This document shows positions 27,688 to 35,846 of a stretch of DNA of 45,590 nt, piece after piece. The first letter of the stretch is position 1; each line of letters opens with the position of its first letter. A program made the translations under genes and the position numbers. The DNA is from Candidatus Sumerlaeia bacterium (GTDB taxonomy: Bacteria > Sumerlaeota > Sumerlaeia > SLMS01 > JAHLLQ01), in NCBI GenBank assembly GCA_019634695.1, contig JAHCAW010000033.1, positions 1 through 45,590 on the forward strand. Direction: 5' to 3'. Below the pieces are notes generated by a model. It worked only from the letters and a program-made list of their open reading frames with translations. It had not been told where the DNA came from and ran no database searches.

Positions 27688-28205
27688 GATCGACCTGGGG
27701 CTCGGGGCTGTGTGAGGTGCTGCTAGCTCGCCCGACGACGACGGGACAAGCGCGAACGAGAGGTGCCCGCTGTTTGTGGATCGTTGTTCGCGGTTCGTCG
27801 GCCAACACCCGGTCGAACACGGCACTACCGCTCAATCGCTCCCCTTGTCCATTGGCTTGGCGAGAATGCGTCTGTGCTCTTTGTGCTCTCTGTGGCGGTT
27901 TCCGTGGCTTCAACAGGCAGCCGGGGAGAGGGCGCTCCAGTTGGCCACCGAGCACACAAAGAGCACAGGGGGGAGTCTCAACAGGCGGCGGGACGTCCGA
28001 GGCGCAATCCAGCAGAATGCAGCGCTGAAGGGCTACACTTGAGATCCGCACCAGGCAGGCAGCTTGCACGGAGTTGAGGCGCGCCCGCGCGAACGCCGTC
28101 CCGAATCTTTTGCTGGACAGTGTGCGCGGTGGCCTGCAGGAAGCGGGCGAAGGCGGCCGCTCACCCGATGAGGGCGCCGCCCAATCCAGCCGAGGAACCC
28201 GGCCC
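27688..28205. other. Divergent non-coding region between galT and lon
   Basis: This 518-bp stretch holds no convincing gene. Its left part carries the foldback element at 27872-27968; small frames crossing it encode only low-complexity Ala/Cys or Ser/Thr-rich peptides. The galT and lon promoters must lie here. A TACACT at about 28033 could be a lon -10, but no matching -35 was found. Confidence 0.5.
27872..27968. repeat. Foldback element with CTGTGCTCTTTGTG arms
   Basis: Two 24-nt arms in inverted orientation (27872-27895 and 27945-27968) share 14 identical bases at the outer ends (CTGTGCTCTTTGTG) and most of the rest, ending in TGTGG against GGTGG. The 49-bp centre has no gene. The composition (GTGCTCTTTGTGC) differs from the GC-rich neighbourhood, which points to a dispersed intergenic element rather than a local terminator. 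Confidence 0.75.
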
Positions 28206-30605
28206 ATGAACGAGCGCTTCGAGTCGGACTACCTGCCCGTCCTGCCCCTAAAGGACATGGTGGTCTTCCCCGGCGCGGTGGCGCCCCTGTTCGTTCTGCC
28301 GCCAGCTTCGCTGCTGGCCCTCGACGCCGCCCTCGGCCGCGACAAGCGCCTCTTCCTCACCTGCCAGAAGGACGCTTCCGTCGAGGACGCTGGACCGGAC
28401 GACCTCTACGGCGTCGGCACCGTCGCCGACATCCTGCAAGTCCTGCGCGCACCCGATGGCAGCGTCAAGATTCTCGCCGAGGGCACCTATCCCGCCCGCG
28501 CCATCGAAGTCGTCCAGCGCGACAACTACCTCCACGCCTTCGTCGTCCTCAATCAGGTCTCCGGCACCGAGACCAAGACCCTGACAGCGCACGTGCGCAC
28601 CACGCTGCGCCTGTTCGAAATCTTCGCCGAACTCTCCGAGCGCATCCCACCGGACCTCTACTCCACCATCCGCGCCACGCGAGATCCCGTGCGCCTGCTC
28701 TACGCCGTCGCCCACCACTCGACCCTCAAGGTCGAGGAGAAGCAGGAAATCCTCGAGTCCAACTCCATCGAGGAGAAGTTCATCCTGCTGAACCAGTATC
28801 TTGAGGCCGAGAACCAGATTCTCGAGCTCGAGAACCAAATCGCCGGCAAGGTAAAGGACCAGATCGGCAAGACGCAGCGCGAGTACTATCTCAACGAACA
28901 ACTCAAGGTGATCGAGCGCGAGCTCGGCGTGGGCTCCGACGAGGACCCCGACCTGCGCGAACTGGCCACCGCCATCGAAGCCAGCAAGATGCCCGACGAG
29001 GCCCGCGAGAAGGCCGAGAAGGAACTCGGCCGACTCTCCCGCATGCCGGCCATGTCCCCCGAGGCCGTCGTCACCCGCACCTATATCGAGTGGCTCACCG
29101 AGGTGCCGTGGACCGCGCTCTCCGACGGCGAGATCGATCTCGACTCCGCACGCCGCATCCTCGACGAGGACCACTACGGGCTGCGCAAGATCAAGCAGCG
29201 CATCGTCGAGCACCTGGCCGTCATCAAGCTCGCCGGCCACGGCAAGGGCCCCATCCTGTGCTTCGTCGGTCCTCCGGGCGTCGGCAAGACCTCGCTCGGC
29301 CGCTCCATCGCCCGTTGCATGCAGCGCAACTTCGTCCGCATCAGCCTCGGCGGGGTCCGCGACGAGGCCGAAATCCGCGGTCATCGCCGCACCTACGTCG
29401 GCGCCATGCCCGGCAAGATCATCCAGTCCATGAAGCGCGCCGGCACGGTCAACCCCGTCTTCCTCCTCGACGAGATCGACAAGATGTCCTCGGACTTCCG
29501 CGGCGACCCTGCCTCCGCGCTGCTCGAAGTCCTCGATCCTGAGCAGAATCGCACTTTCAACGACCACTATCTCGAAGTGGACTACGACCTGTCCAAGGTC
29601 ATGTTCCTCACCACCGCCAACACCACCGAGGGCATCCCGTACCCGCTGCTCGACCGCATGGAGATCATCCGCCTGCCCGGCTACACGGAGGACGAGAAGC
29701 TCCAGATCGCGCGCCGCCACCTGCTGCCGCGCCAGCGCGCGATGCATGGTCTCAAGCCCGGACAGGTGCGGCTCGACAAGGTTCCGCTGCTACGTGTCAT
29801 CACGGCGTACACCCGCGAGGCCGGCGTCCGCGAACTTGACCGCACCCTCGCCACCATCTGCCGCAAGATCGCCGTCGAGATCGTCGAGTACGGCTCGCCG
29901 GCCGCCGCTCGAGTGACCCCCGAAAAGCTGCGCGAGCACCTCGGACCCGAGAAGTACCGCGACAATCCGCGCGAGCGCACCTCCGAGGTCGGCACCGCGC
30001 TGGGTCTGGCATGGACCGAGGCCGGCGGCGAACTGCTCCCCGTCGAGGCCACCCGCATGACCGGCAAGGGCAACCTGCTGCTGACCGGCAAGCTCGGCGA
30101 AGTGATGCAGGAGTCCGGCAAGACGGCGCTCTCGTGGGTGCGCGCCCACGCTGGCGAACTCTCCATCGATCCCGAGTTCGCCGCCACCACCGACATCCAC
30201 ATCCACGTCCCCGAGGGCGCGATTCCCAAGGACGGCCCGAGCGCCGGCATCACCATGGCCACCGCGCTTGCCTCGGCCCTTTCCGGCCTGCCGGTGCGCC
30301 AGGACATCGCGATGACCGGCGAGGTCACGCTGCGCGGCCGCGTCCTCAAGATCGGCGGCCTGAAGGAAAAGGCGATGGCCGCCCACCGACGTCGCATCCA
30401 CGACATCATCATCCCGCGCGAGAACCTCGACGACATCGAGGAAATCTCGCCCGAGGTGCGCCGGTCGCTGCGCTTTCATCCGGTGGAGCGGCTCGACGAG
30501 GTGCTGGCGCTGGCGTTGATCCGGCCCGGTCGCGTCGGAACGCGGCGCCCCGCAGGCGGCAAGACTGCACGCCCGCGCTCTCAGGCACGCGCCGCGCAGG
30601 CTTGA
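28206..30605 (+). CDS. lon: ATP-dependent protease Lon
   Basis: Cytoplasmic AAA+ serine protease that degrades damaged and regulatory proteins. The 799-residue product carries all Lon parts. The substrate-binding N-domain starts at [14 protein letters not shown] (about 10-23), followed by a coiled linker. The AAA+ module has Walker A GPPGVGKT (355-362) and Walker [10 protein letters not shown]. The protease domain has the catalytic dyad S679 (PKDGPSAG) and K722 ([10 protein letters not shown]), in the same numbers as in E. coli Lon. The ATG at 28206 is preceded by a GAGG about ten bases away. A basic tail of about 20 residues closes the protein. It is divergent from galT and followed by a 476-bp intergenic region with a large palindromic repeat. 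Confidence 0.98.
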   Translation: MNERFESDYLPVLPLKDMVVFPGAVAPLFVLPPASLLALDAALGRDKRLFLTCQKDASVEDAGPDDLYGVGTVADILQVLRAPDGSVKILAEGTYPARAIEVVQRDNYLHAFVVLNQVSGTETKTLTAHVRTTLRLFEIFAELSERIPPDLYSTIRATRDPVRLLYAVAHHSTLKVEEKQEILESNSIEEKFILLNQYLEAENQILELENQIAGKVKDQIGKTQREYYLNEQLKVIERELGVGSDEDPDLRELATAIEASKMPDEAREKAEKELGRLSRMPAMSPEAVVTRTYIEWLTEVPWTALSDGEIDLDSARRILDEDHYGLRKIKQRIVEHLAVIKLAGHGKGPILCFVGPPGVGKTSLGRSIARCMQRNFVRISLGGVRDEAEIRGHRRTYVGAMPGKIIQSMKRAGTVNPVFLLDEIDKMSSDFRGDPASALLEVLDPEQNRTFNDHYLEVDYDLSKVMFLTTANTTEGIPYPLLDRMEIIRLPGYTEDEKLQIARRHLLPRQRAMHGLKPGQVRLDKVPLLRVITAYTREAGVRELDRTLATICRKIAVEIVEYGSPAAARVTPEKLREHLGPEKYRDNPRERTSEVGTALGLAWTEAGGELLPVEATRMTGKGNLLLTGKLGEVMQESGKTALSWVRAHAGELSIDPEFAATTDIHIHVPEGAIPKDGPSAGITMATALASALSGLPVRQDIAMTGEVTLRGRVLKIGGLKEKAMAAHRRRIHDIIIPRENLDDIEEISPEVRRSLRFHPVERLDEVLALALIRPGRVGTRRPAGGKTARPRSQARAAQA

Positions 30606-31081
30606 GAGAGCCTTATCGCGTTTTGCATTTTGACAGCGCCAACGCCAGATGAGCGCTCCAAGTGTCAGTCCCGGCGATTAGCGTATGCGACTCTCGATTG
30701 CCTCATCTACGAGAGCACTCAGCACGCTTCAGCGTGCTCTTCCTTGACCCCTGCTTCAGCAGGCGGGGCTTGTCCGGCTAGACTTCCATGGAGCGCGCTT
30801 CAGCGTGCTTTCCGATGGGGGGGCGATCCTATGCATAAGAGGAAATGCGCTCGGACGGGCCAGAATCACGCATTGGAAGTCGCGCTGAAGCGCGCTTCAA
30901 GAAAAAATGCCTCAAGGACAATCCCGCCGGGTGAACCCGGGGGCAAAGAAGAGCGTGCTGAAGCACGCTGAGCGACTCGCAACGTCCGGCACAGCTGGGT
31001 GCCACGACGACTTGAGGTCTTCTGCGGCACAGAGCTCTGGCGGGGAAGGTGCCAAGAGTCTCCGAAAGGCGCTGCAAGTCG
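30606..31081. other. Non-coding region between lon and the TPR gene
   Basis: This 476-bp stretch between two converging genes holds no convincing gene. Most of it is the palindromic hairpin element at 30718-30972. Small frames at 30630-30971 and 30829-31077 cross the hairpins and encode nothing recognisable. No T-tract terminator was found on either side. Confidence 0.6.
30718..30972. repeat. Inverted pair of triple-hairpin elements (BIME-like)
   Basis: Two arms of about 100 nt (30718-30817 and 30871-30972) are inverted copies around a 53-bp centre. Each arm holds three hairpins with a TTCA loop, read as TGAA in the right arm. Left: 30721-30738 (AGCACGC/GCGTGCT), 30750-30763 (CCTGC/GCAGG) and 30792-30809. 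Right: 30881-30894 (CGCGC/GCGCG), 30927-30940 (CCGGG/CCCGG) and 30952-30969 (AGCGTGC/GCACGCT). Stems differ between the arms by paired changes that keep base pairing, while flanking words such as CTTGTCC, GCTCTTC and TTCC are shared. It resembles REP/BIME units; no RAYT transposase is in the window. Confidence 0.88.
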
Positions 31082-32527
31082 TCACGGGCCGCAGCGCGTC
31101 CGGATGGCGTCTGCCAGCGGAGCGAGCGGATCGCCCTGCACGCCGGCGGGCAGGGCCGCGTCCGCGCGCGCCAGCATCTCGGCCGCCTCCTCGCACCAGT
31201 CGGCGTCCAGCAGCACGAAGCCCGCGTTCGCCAGGATCGTCGGGTCTCGCGGCGCCGCTTCCACCGCCTTGCGCGCGAACTCCACCTGCTTGTAATAGTT
31301 CCGTTGATCGCGGTACGCCATCGCCATGTTCATCAGGGCATTGGGCTGGTCGGGCACCGCCTCGAGCACTGCCTCGAAATCCAGCCGCGCGTGTGCGCTC
31401 TCCCCCAGCATCCGCCGTCCCTGTCCGCGGAACAGGCGCGCCTCCCACAACTGGGGATGCTTCTCGATCAACGGCGTCAGGATCCCGACCGCCTTCTCCA
31501 CACTCTTGCGCCCCTTCACCGGATCGTCCGAGACGGTGACCAGCAGGTTCTCGGCCTCGACCAGCTTCTTCAGGTCCGCCGGGTGTTCGAGGGCGAACAG
31601 GCCCTTCTCGGCGATGTAGGCTGTTTCGCGATCGCCCGCGACGCGCGCTTCGCGGCTCACCTGACGAAAGTGCGCGAGCGCCGCATCCTTGCGCTTCTCA
31701 TCGGCAAGCACCGTCGCCAGATAGTAGCGAATGCGGAAGCTCTCGGGCGACCGCTCGAGGCCAAGCTCGTAGGCCTTGCGTGCGTCGGCCTTCCTGCCGC
31801 TGCGCAGCAGGAAGTCGCCCCACATCAGCACTGCCTGATCCTCGAAGCGCTCGGCCTTCAGGCTCGACTCGAAATGCCCGCGCGCCGCGTCTTCCATGCC
31901 CAGCGACAGCGCCGCCTTCAAGGCGTTGGCGTGCAGCACGCCCCAGTCCGGGCTGACGGCCAACGCCTCGACCCACGACCGGTACGCCTCGCGCATGCGC
32001 CCGAGCTGGGCGAGCGTCACGGCGATCTCGTTCAACTGAACAGCCTCCGGCGCGCCGTGCGCCCGGGCCTGACGGAATGCCTCGAGCGCACCGGGCAGAT
32101 CGCGCTGACCGCGCTTCTTCAGGATGCCCGTCCAATACCACGCCGAATGCAGTGTCGGGTCCCGTTGCAGCGCCCGTTCGAAGGCCATCAAGGCCGCCTC
32201 GTCGGAGCCGGCCTGCATGCGCAACTCCCCGAGCGCGGCCCAACCCTCGGCGCGGTTCGGGTGTCGATCGACGATTGTCCGCACCCCTTCGATCCTGCCT
32301 TGCAGATCGAGGTCTTCGGCCTTCAGCAGCCGCATCGCCTCCTCGATGGCCGCTTCCTCGGCCGCCGGATCGGCGACCGGAGCCGGGGCGGCCTCGACGT
32401 CCTCCGGGAGATGGGCGAGCGATTCGTCCGCAGTCGCTCCCATAGGCATCCCACCCAGCAGAATTGCCGCGAAAAGGCATCGTGGAATCAGTCTCAAGTT
32501 GTTCAAATTCAGCGCTTTCTGCCACAA
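31082..32527 (-). CDS. Exported TPR-repeat protein
   Basis: The 481-residue protein has an N-terminal signal segment (RLIPRCLFAAILLGG to about residue 33). The rest is a long array of tetratricopeptide repeats, such as AEGWAALGELRMQAGSDEAA, FEDQAVLMWGDFLLRSGRKA, SFRIRYYLATVLADEKRKDA and NALMNMAMAYRDQRNYYKQV. TPR arrays are protein-protein scaffolds; in this position the protein is probably a periplasmic or outer-membrane-associated adaptor, but no partner can be named. The start is a TTG at 32527 with GGAGAG about ten bases upstream; it is the only start that keeps the whole signal. An Ala/Pro/Glu-rich linker separates signal and repeats. It is divergent from the ABM-fold gene. Confidence 0.85.
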   Translation of the reverse strand: MWQKALNLNNLRLIPRCLFAAILLGGMPMGATADESLAHLPEDVEAAPAPVADPAAEEAAIEEAMRLLKAEDLDLQGRIEGVRTIVDRHPNRAEGWAALGELRMQAGSDEAALMAFERALQRDPTLHSAWYWTGILKKRGQRDLPGALEAFRQARAHGAPEAVQLNEIAVTLAQLGRMREAYRSWVEALAVSPDWGVLHANALKAALSLGMEDAARGHFESSLKAERFEDQAVLMWGDFLLRSGRKADARKAYELGLERSPESFRIRYYLATVLADEKRKDAALAHFRQVSREARVAGDRETAYIAEKGLFALEHPADLKKLVEAENLLVTVSDDPVKGRKSVEKAVGILTPLIEKHPQLWEARLFRGQGRRMLGESAHARLDFEAVLEAVPDQPNALMNMAMAYRDQRNYYKQVEFARKAVEAAPRDPTILANAGFVLLDADWCEEAAEMLARADAALPAGVQGDPLAPLADAIRTRCGP

Positions 32528-32836
32528 GGAGGGCGTGCTCTCCGGAGGCGGTCCCGGGAGTCACCCCCAGCATGGTCTGCACACCCGTGAGCGGACAAGT
32601 CCAGAAGCGTCCCCGCCCGAACGCGTGTGAAATGGGACCCGTTGTGCGCAAGGTAAGGATTGATTTTGCAGGGCCCTATGGCCTAGAAACCCGCGCCCCG
32701 GCGGGGAATGGGCGGCGTTTTGCCCTTCCTTCGCCTGACCGATCCAAGCCGGGCCGCCGGGCAGCAGCGGGTCTCAGAGTCGGCGCATCGTATCGACCGG
32801 CTCCGCGAACACCCAGACCGAGGTGAATTTCCGCGC
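32528..32836. other. Divergent intergenic region, no gene seen
   Basis: This 309-bp gap separates the TPR gene (-) from the ABM-fold gene (+). An open frame starts at 32708, but its first 43 codons show no protein-like character. Both promoters should be here. The A/T-richer patch near 32650-32675 (AAGGTAAGGATTGATTTTGC) is the likeliest place, without a clear consensus box. Confidence 0.4.
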
Positions 32837-33148
32837 ATGTACGTAGAAGTCATCAAAACAGTGGTCAAGCATGGCCAGGCCGAAGCCGCCCGGCGCACTC
32901 TGGACAAGTGGATCGCCGCGGCGCGCAAGTCGCCCGGACACCTGTGGGCCAGCTACTTCAGCCCCGAGGATTGCGCCCCAGAGGCTGTCGACGGCTTCCA
33001 GATCGAGGATCCCGAGCGCACCTTCTTCGTCACCATGGCGTGGGAGAATGACGAGGCGGTCGCCGAATTCGTCCGCAAGTACCACTCCGGGCCCGTCAAC
33101 CTTCTCCCCGGCCAGGACGTCTATGTCAGCGGGCACTTCAACGGCTGA
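32837..33148 (+). CDS. ABM-fold (dimeric alpha/beta barrel) protein
   Basis: The 103-residue protein has the length and pattern of antibiotic-biosynthesis-monooxygenase-like ferredoxin-fold domains: a first strand MYVEVIKTVVKHG, a helix with charged residues (AEAARRTLDKWIAAARKSPG), a second strand LWASYFSPED, a third TFFVTMAWENDEAVAEFV with its helix, and a last strand DVYVSGHFN. Such domains are often small oxygenases or ligand-binding regulators; no catalytic residue can be assigned. The ATG at 32837 follows GAGGTG eleven bases away. It overlaps the next gene by 26 bases, so the PpiC gene is probably translated by coupling. Confidence 0.75.
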   Translation: MYVEVIKTVVKHGQAEAARRTLDKWIAAARKSPGHLWASYFSPEDCAPEAVDGFQIEDPERTFFVTMAWENDEAVAEFVRKYHSGPVNLLPGQDVYVSGHFNG

Positions 33149-34253
33149 GGCGACGCGCAGTCCGTCGCACGAGCCGGCCTCCTCCGTTTGCGGCCCCGGG
33201 CCCCAGTACGCCCGGGGTCGTGCCGTTTTCGCTCTGATCGCCCTCGTGCTCTGCCTGCTCGTGCGCCCCGCGTCGGCCCAGCTCGATGTCGTCGCCGCCG
33301 CCGTCGGCAACGACCTCATCACCCACCGAGACCTTGACTACTATCTGTTCGAACTGCGCCTGTTCGACGCCTCGCTCGAGGCGATCTCGGACGACGACCT
33401 GCGCCGCGAGGTCCTGCCTTCGGTCGTCGACGAGTTCCTTCTCTACCGACACTTCTCGCTCGATGGTGCCGAGCCGCCGCCCGAGCAGGTGACCGAGGCC
33501 CTCGAGGATGTCTGGCGCGAGTACGAAGGGCGCGCCGGCTCGCCCGAGCGCCTGCGACGCCTGCTCGCTTTCAACGAGCTGGCCGTCGAGAGCACCCGCG
33601 AGTGGGTGCGCCAGCGGGCGCTTCGATCGATCATCACGAATCGCGCGCTGGCCCAACGCCTCGACCCCGCCCTGAGCCGCCACATCGAGGATGGCCCGCG
33701 CAATGCCACACGCTTCCTGATGGCGCAGATATTCGTCGCTCCCCGCGCCGCGGGACCCGAGGCCCTCAACGAGGCCGAGCAACGCGCCCTGCGCATTTGG
33801 GTCGACGTCCAGACTGGCCTGGCCTTCGAGCGCGCCGCTGCCGTCTTCTCCGACGATCCCGCCTCGTCCAGCCGCGGCGGGCAGACCGGCTGGATAGACG
33901 CGGGGCTCCTTGCCCCTGCGGTGCGCGAGGCCGTCCAGACCCTCACGATCGGCGAGATCAGCCGCCCGGTGCAGGGCTCGACAGGCTTCCACCTGCTCAA
34001 GCTCCTTGATTACGAGACACCGCTGCGGCGCCAGCGCCTCGTCGCCACCCGCGCGGAGCGGGACCGCACCCTGGCCCGCCTGCGCCGCGAAGCCGACATC
34101 CACATCGCACCCGACTACGCGGAACGCTTCGAGGGCCCCGACGTTGATGTGCAGGAGCCCTCCGTCTGGCAACGCATCACCGGCCGCCAGGCCCACGTCA
34201 CGACGGCTCCCGCCGAGGAAGTGACGGCACCTCCCGCACCTGCGGCGCCGTGA
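33123..34253 (+). CDS. SurA-like periplasmic PpiC peptidyl-prolyl isomerase
   Basis: The 376-residue protein has a long n-region, then a hydrophobic signal (AVFALIALVLCLLVRPASAQ, cleavage near residue 52). A SurA-type N-domain follows (LDVVAAAVGNDLITHRDLDY, a typical start for SurA homologues) with helices and the LPSVVDEFLLYRHFSL segment. The PpiC/parvulin domain spans about 230-320 (RFLMAQIFVAPRA, FERAAAVFSDDPASSSRGGQ, TGWIDAGLLAPAVREAV, GEISRPVQGSTGFHLLKLLD). A Pro/Ala-rich tail ends the protein. It probably folds outer-membrane or periplasmic proteins. The ATG at 33123 is the only ATG before the signal; it makes the n-region unusually long, so a later non-ATG start remains possible. Confidence 0.9.
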   Translation: MSAGTSTAEATRSPSHEPASSVCGPGPQYARGRAVFALIALVLCLLVRPASAQLDVVAAAVGNDLITHRDLDYYLFELRLFDASLEAISDDDLRREVLPSVVDEFLLYRHFSLDGAEPPPEQVTEALEDVWREYEGRAGSPERLRRLLAFNELAVESTREWVRQRALRSIITNRALAQRLDPALSRHIEDGPRNATRFLMAQIFVAPRAAGPEALNEAEQRALRIWVDVQTGLAFERAAAVFSDDPASSSRGGQTGWIDAGLLAPAVREAVQTLTIGEISRPVQGSTGFHLLKLLDYETPLRRQRLVATRAERDRTLARLRREADIHIAPDYAERFEGPDVDVQEPSVWQRITGRQAHVTTAPAEEVTAPPAPAAP

Positions 34254-34268
34254 GGTGCCGTGGGTCTG

Positions 34269-34309
34269 CCCGACGCTGACGCTCCGGGTTCTGATTGTGG
34301 TGTGCGTCA
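34269..34309. repeat. Third copy of the 3'-end repeat core
   Basis: The 30-nt core at 34269-34298 matches 5450-5479 and 5614-5643 with three mismatches (the shared central block is ACGCTCCGGGTT). Nine bases on, GCGTCA supplies the TGA stop of the minus-strand PpiC lipoprotein gene (34307-34309), as it does for the kinase at 5661. It lies in the 53-bp gap between two convergent genes. Confidence 0.8.
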
Positions 34310-35281
34310 GTCCTGCGCCTCGGGCGCTGCCCCGCCGCCGTCGAGATGTTCGCGAATGCGCTCGAGGAAGATCGCTTGGGCCGCGGCGCGCTTCTCGGCT
34401 TCGAGTTCGGCGCGAATCGAGTCGGCCACGGTCTCGAATGGGATCACGCTCTCGCGACTGTCCGCGATCTTCTCGACGATGAAGGTGCCGCGCGGCGACA
34501 CGGCGGTGCCGACTTCACCCGAACGCAGCGAGAAGGCAAGATCCTCGAGTTCGCTGCTGAACGTGCCGCGCGCGAACGGTTCGAGTACGCCTCCATTGCG
34601 CCGGCTCGTGTGCTGGCTCAACTCGCCGGCCACTGTGCCGAAGTCCTCGCCGGCCGCAAGGCGGCGCCGCACGGTGTCGGCGTCGGCTTCCGTCGCCACA
34701 AGGATCAGGCGCACGCTGACGCGCGCCGGCAGCATGTAAAGGTCCGGTCGCTCGTTATACCGTGCGCGCACCTCCTGATCGCTGACGACCGCTTCGGCGG
34801 CGACGGCGCGCTCGAGGACGAGGCGCGCCAGTTCGCTGCGCAGCCGCTGGCGAGCGCTCGCTTCGAAGTCGGGATCGCGCAGCAGGGCGCCATCGCGCAG
34901 GTACTCGAGTATCAACAGGTCCTCGCGCACGCGGGCGGCGAGGGATTCGGCGTCTTCATCGACGGGTGCCTGACGCCGGGCGGCGTCCATCTCGCGCTGG
35001 CTCGCCGCGAGCGACCGCGTCTGGACGGCGAGCGCGTCGTTGCCCAGTTCGCCGGCCCCCACAAACAATCGCGGCCACGCGAGAGCACGCGGCTCGGTCG
35101 GCTGCGGCCGGGGCCGCGGAGTGGCGACCGGACCGGGCGCGGGTTCCTCCGCCGCATCCGGCGCCGCGATGACCACGACGGGGCACTCCGGGCAGGGTCG
35201 GAACAACCGACACCCCACCGCCAGCCACGTTATGGCAACCAGAACGAGTACGCGAAACATGGGAACACCAATCCGCTTCAT
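34307..35281 (-). CDS. Lipoprotein PpiC-type peptidyl-prolyl isomerase
   Basis: The 324-residue product has a lipoprotein signal (MFRVLVLVAITWLAVGC, with the lipobox ending in Cys at about residue 24) and a Pro/Arg-rich linker (APGPVATPRPRPQPTEPR) before a SurA/PrsA-like N-domain (ELARLVLERAVAAEAVVSDQ). The PpiC domain at about 195-290 reads SVRLILVATEADADTVRRRL, FGTVAGELSQHTSRRNGGVL, FSSELEDLAFSLRSGEVGTA and VSPRGTFIVEKIADSRES. A charged helical tail follows. It would be tethered to the membrane and act on secreted proteins. The ATG at 35281 has AGGTGGG just upstream; an ATG at 35260 (MFRVL) is a second option. The stop codon lies in the repeat core. It converges on another PpiC gene. Confidence 0.9.
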   Translation of the reverse strand: MKRIGVPMFRVLVLVAITWLAVGCRLFRPCPECPVVVIAAPDAAEEPAPGPVATPRPRPQPTEPRALAWPRLFVGAGELGNDALAVQTRSLAASQREMDAARRQAPVDEDAESLAARVREDLLILEYLRDGALLRDPDFEASARQRLRSELARLVLERAVAAEAVVSDQEVRARYNERPDLYMLPARVSVRLILVATEADADTVRRRLAAGEDFGTVAGELSQHTSRRNGGVLEPFARGTFSSELEDLAFSLRSGEVGTAVSPRGTFIVEKIADSRESVIPFETVADSIRAELEAEKRAAAQAIFLERIREHLDGGGAAPEAQD

Positions 35282-35453
35282 CGGCCCACCTATGGGGCGC
35301 AGAGGTGCAACCATGTCAAGTCTCGTGCGCGACGTTTTTTTCGGGAGGCCACATACCACGCATTGATTGGCCTTGCGGCGTGGGCATCTCCGGCCGCTTC
35401 ACCCTTCCGATCTCCCCGGCGGGGAGGGACTGGCATCCGCGAGGCCCCCTTGC

Positions 35454-35843
35454 TTGACCGCCAATCCGTGTCTGACGTGCGGCGCCTGCTGCGCACACTA
35501 CCGCGTTTCCTTCTACTGGGCAGAAGCCGACGACGCCACCCCGGGTGGCGTCCCTGCCTCGCTCACCGAGCAACTCACTCCATTCCGTCGCGTCATGAAG
35601 GGCACCAACTGCCCGACGCCACATTGCACGGCCCTGGAGGGTCGCGTCGGCGAGGCGGTCAGTTGTTCGATCTATGCAAGGCGGCCGCAGGTCTGCCGCG
35701 AGATCATGCCGTCCTACTGGGACGGTGTCACGCCCAGCGACAAGTGCGACAATGCCCGGGCCACCCGCGGCATGGCGCTGCTGCGGCCCGAGGATTGGCA
35801 TGATCGCGAGCCCGATCCCGACGTTCCACCCTTGGCGGCCTGA
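35454..35843 (+). CDS. ykgJ: YkgJ-family cysteine-cluster protein
   Basis: The 129-residue protein matches the small YkgJ (CxxCxxCC) family, thought to bind zinc or iron. The signature CLTCGACCAHYRVSFYWAE covers residues 6-24, and further cysteines are in NCPTPHC, SCSIYARRPQVC and DKC. No enzymatic role is established for the family. The frame is open 29 codons upstream, but similarity to E. coli YkgJ begins at TANPCLTCGACC. The TTG at 35454 has GAGG nine bases upstream, so I take it as the start. It converges on the peroxiredoxin gene, with three bases between the stop codons. Confidence 0.88.
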   Translation: MTANPCLTCGACCAHYRVSFYWAEADDATPGGVPASLTEQLTPFRRVMKGTNCPTPHCTALEGRVGEAVSCSIYARRPQVCREIMPSYWDGVTPSDKCDNARATRGMALLRPEDWHDREPDPDVPPLAA

Positions 35844-35846
35844 GGG

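Noticed and set aside
27717..28042. Small open frames in the galT-lon gap
   Set aside because: Three overlapping frames cross the foldback arms and encode low-complexity peptides; none has a credible ribosome site.
28248..29747. A 499-codon open frame antisense to lon
   Set aside because: The Val/Asp/Glu-rich composition is the typical shadow of a GC-rich gene; Lon is certain on the other strand.
30718..30972. Possible CRISPR array in the hairpin cluster
   Set aside because: The palindromes are unevenly spaced, lie in opposite orientations, and have no spacers of regular length; no cas gene is present.
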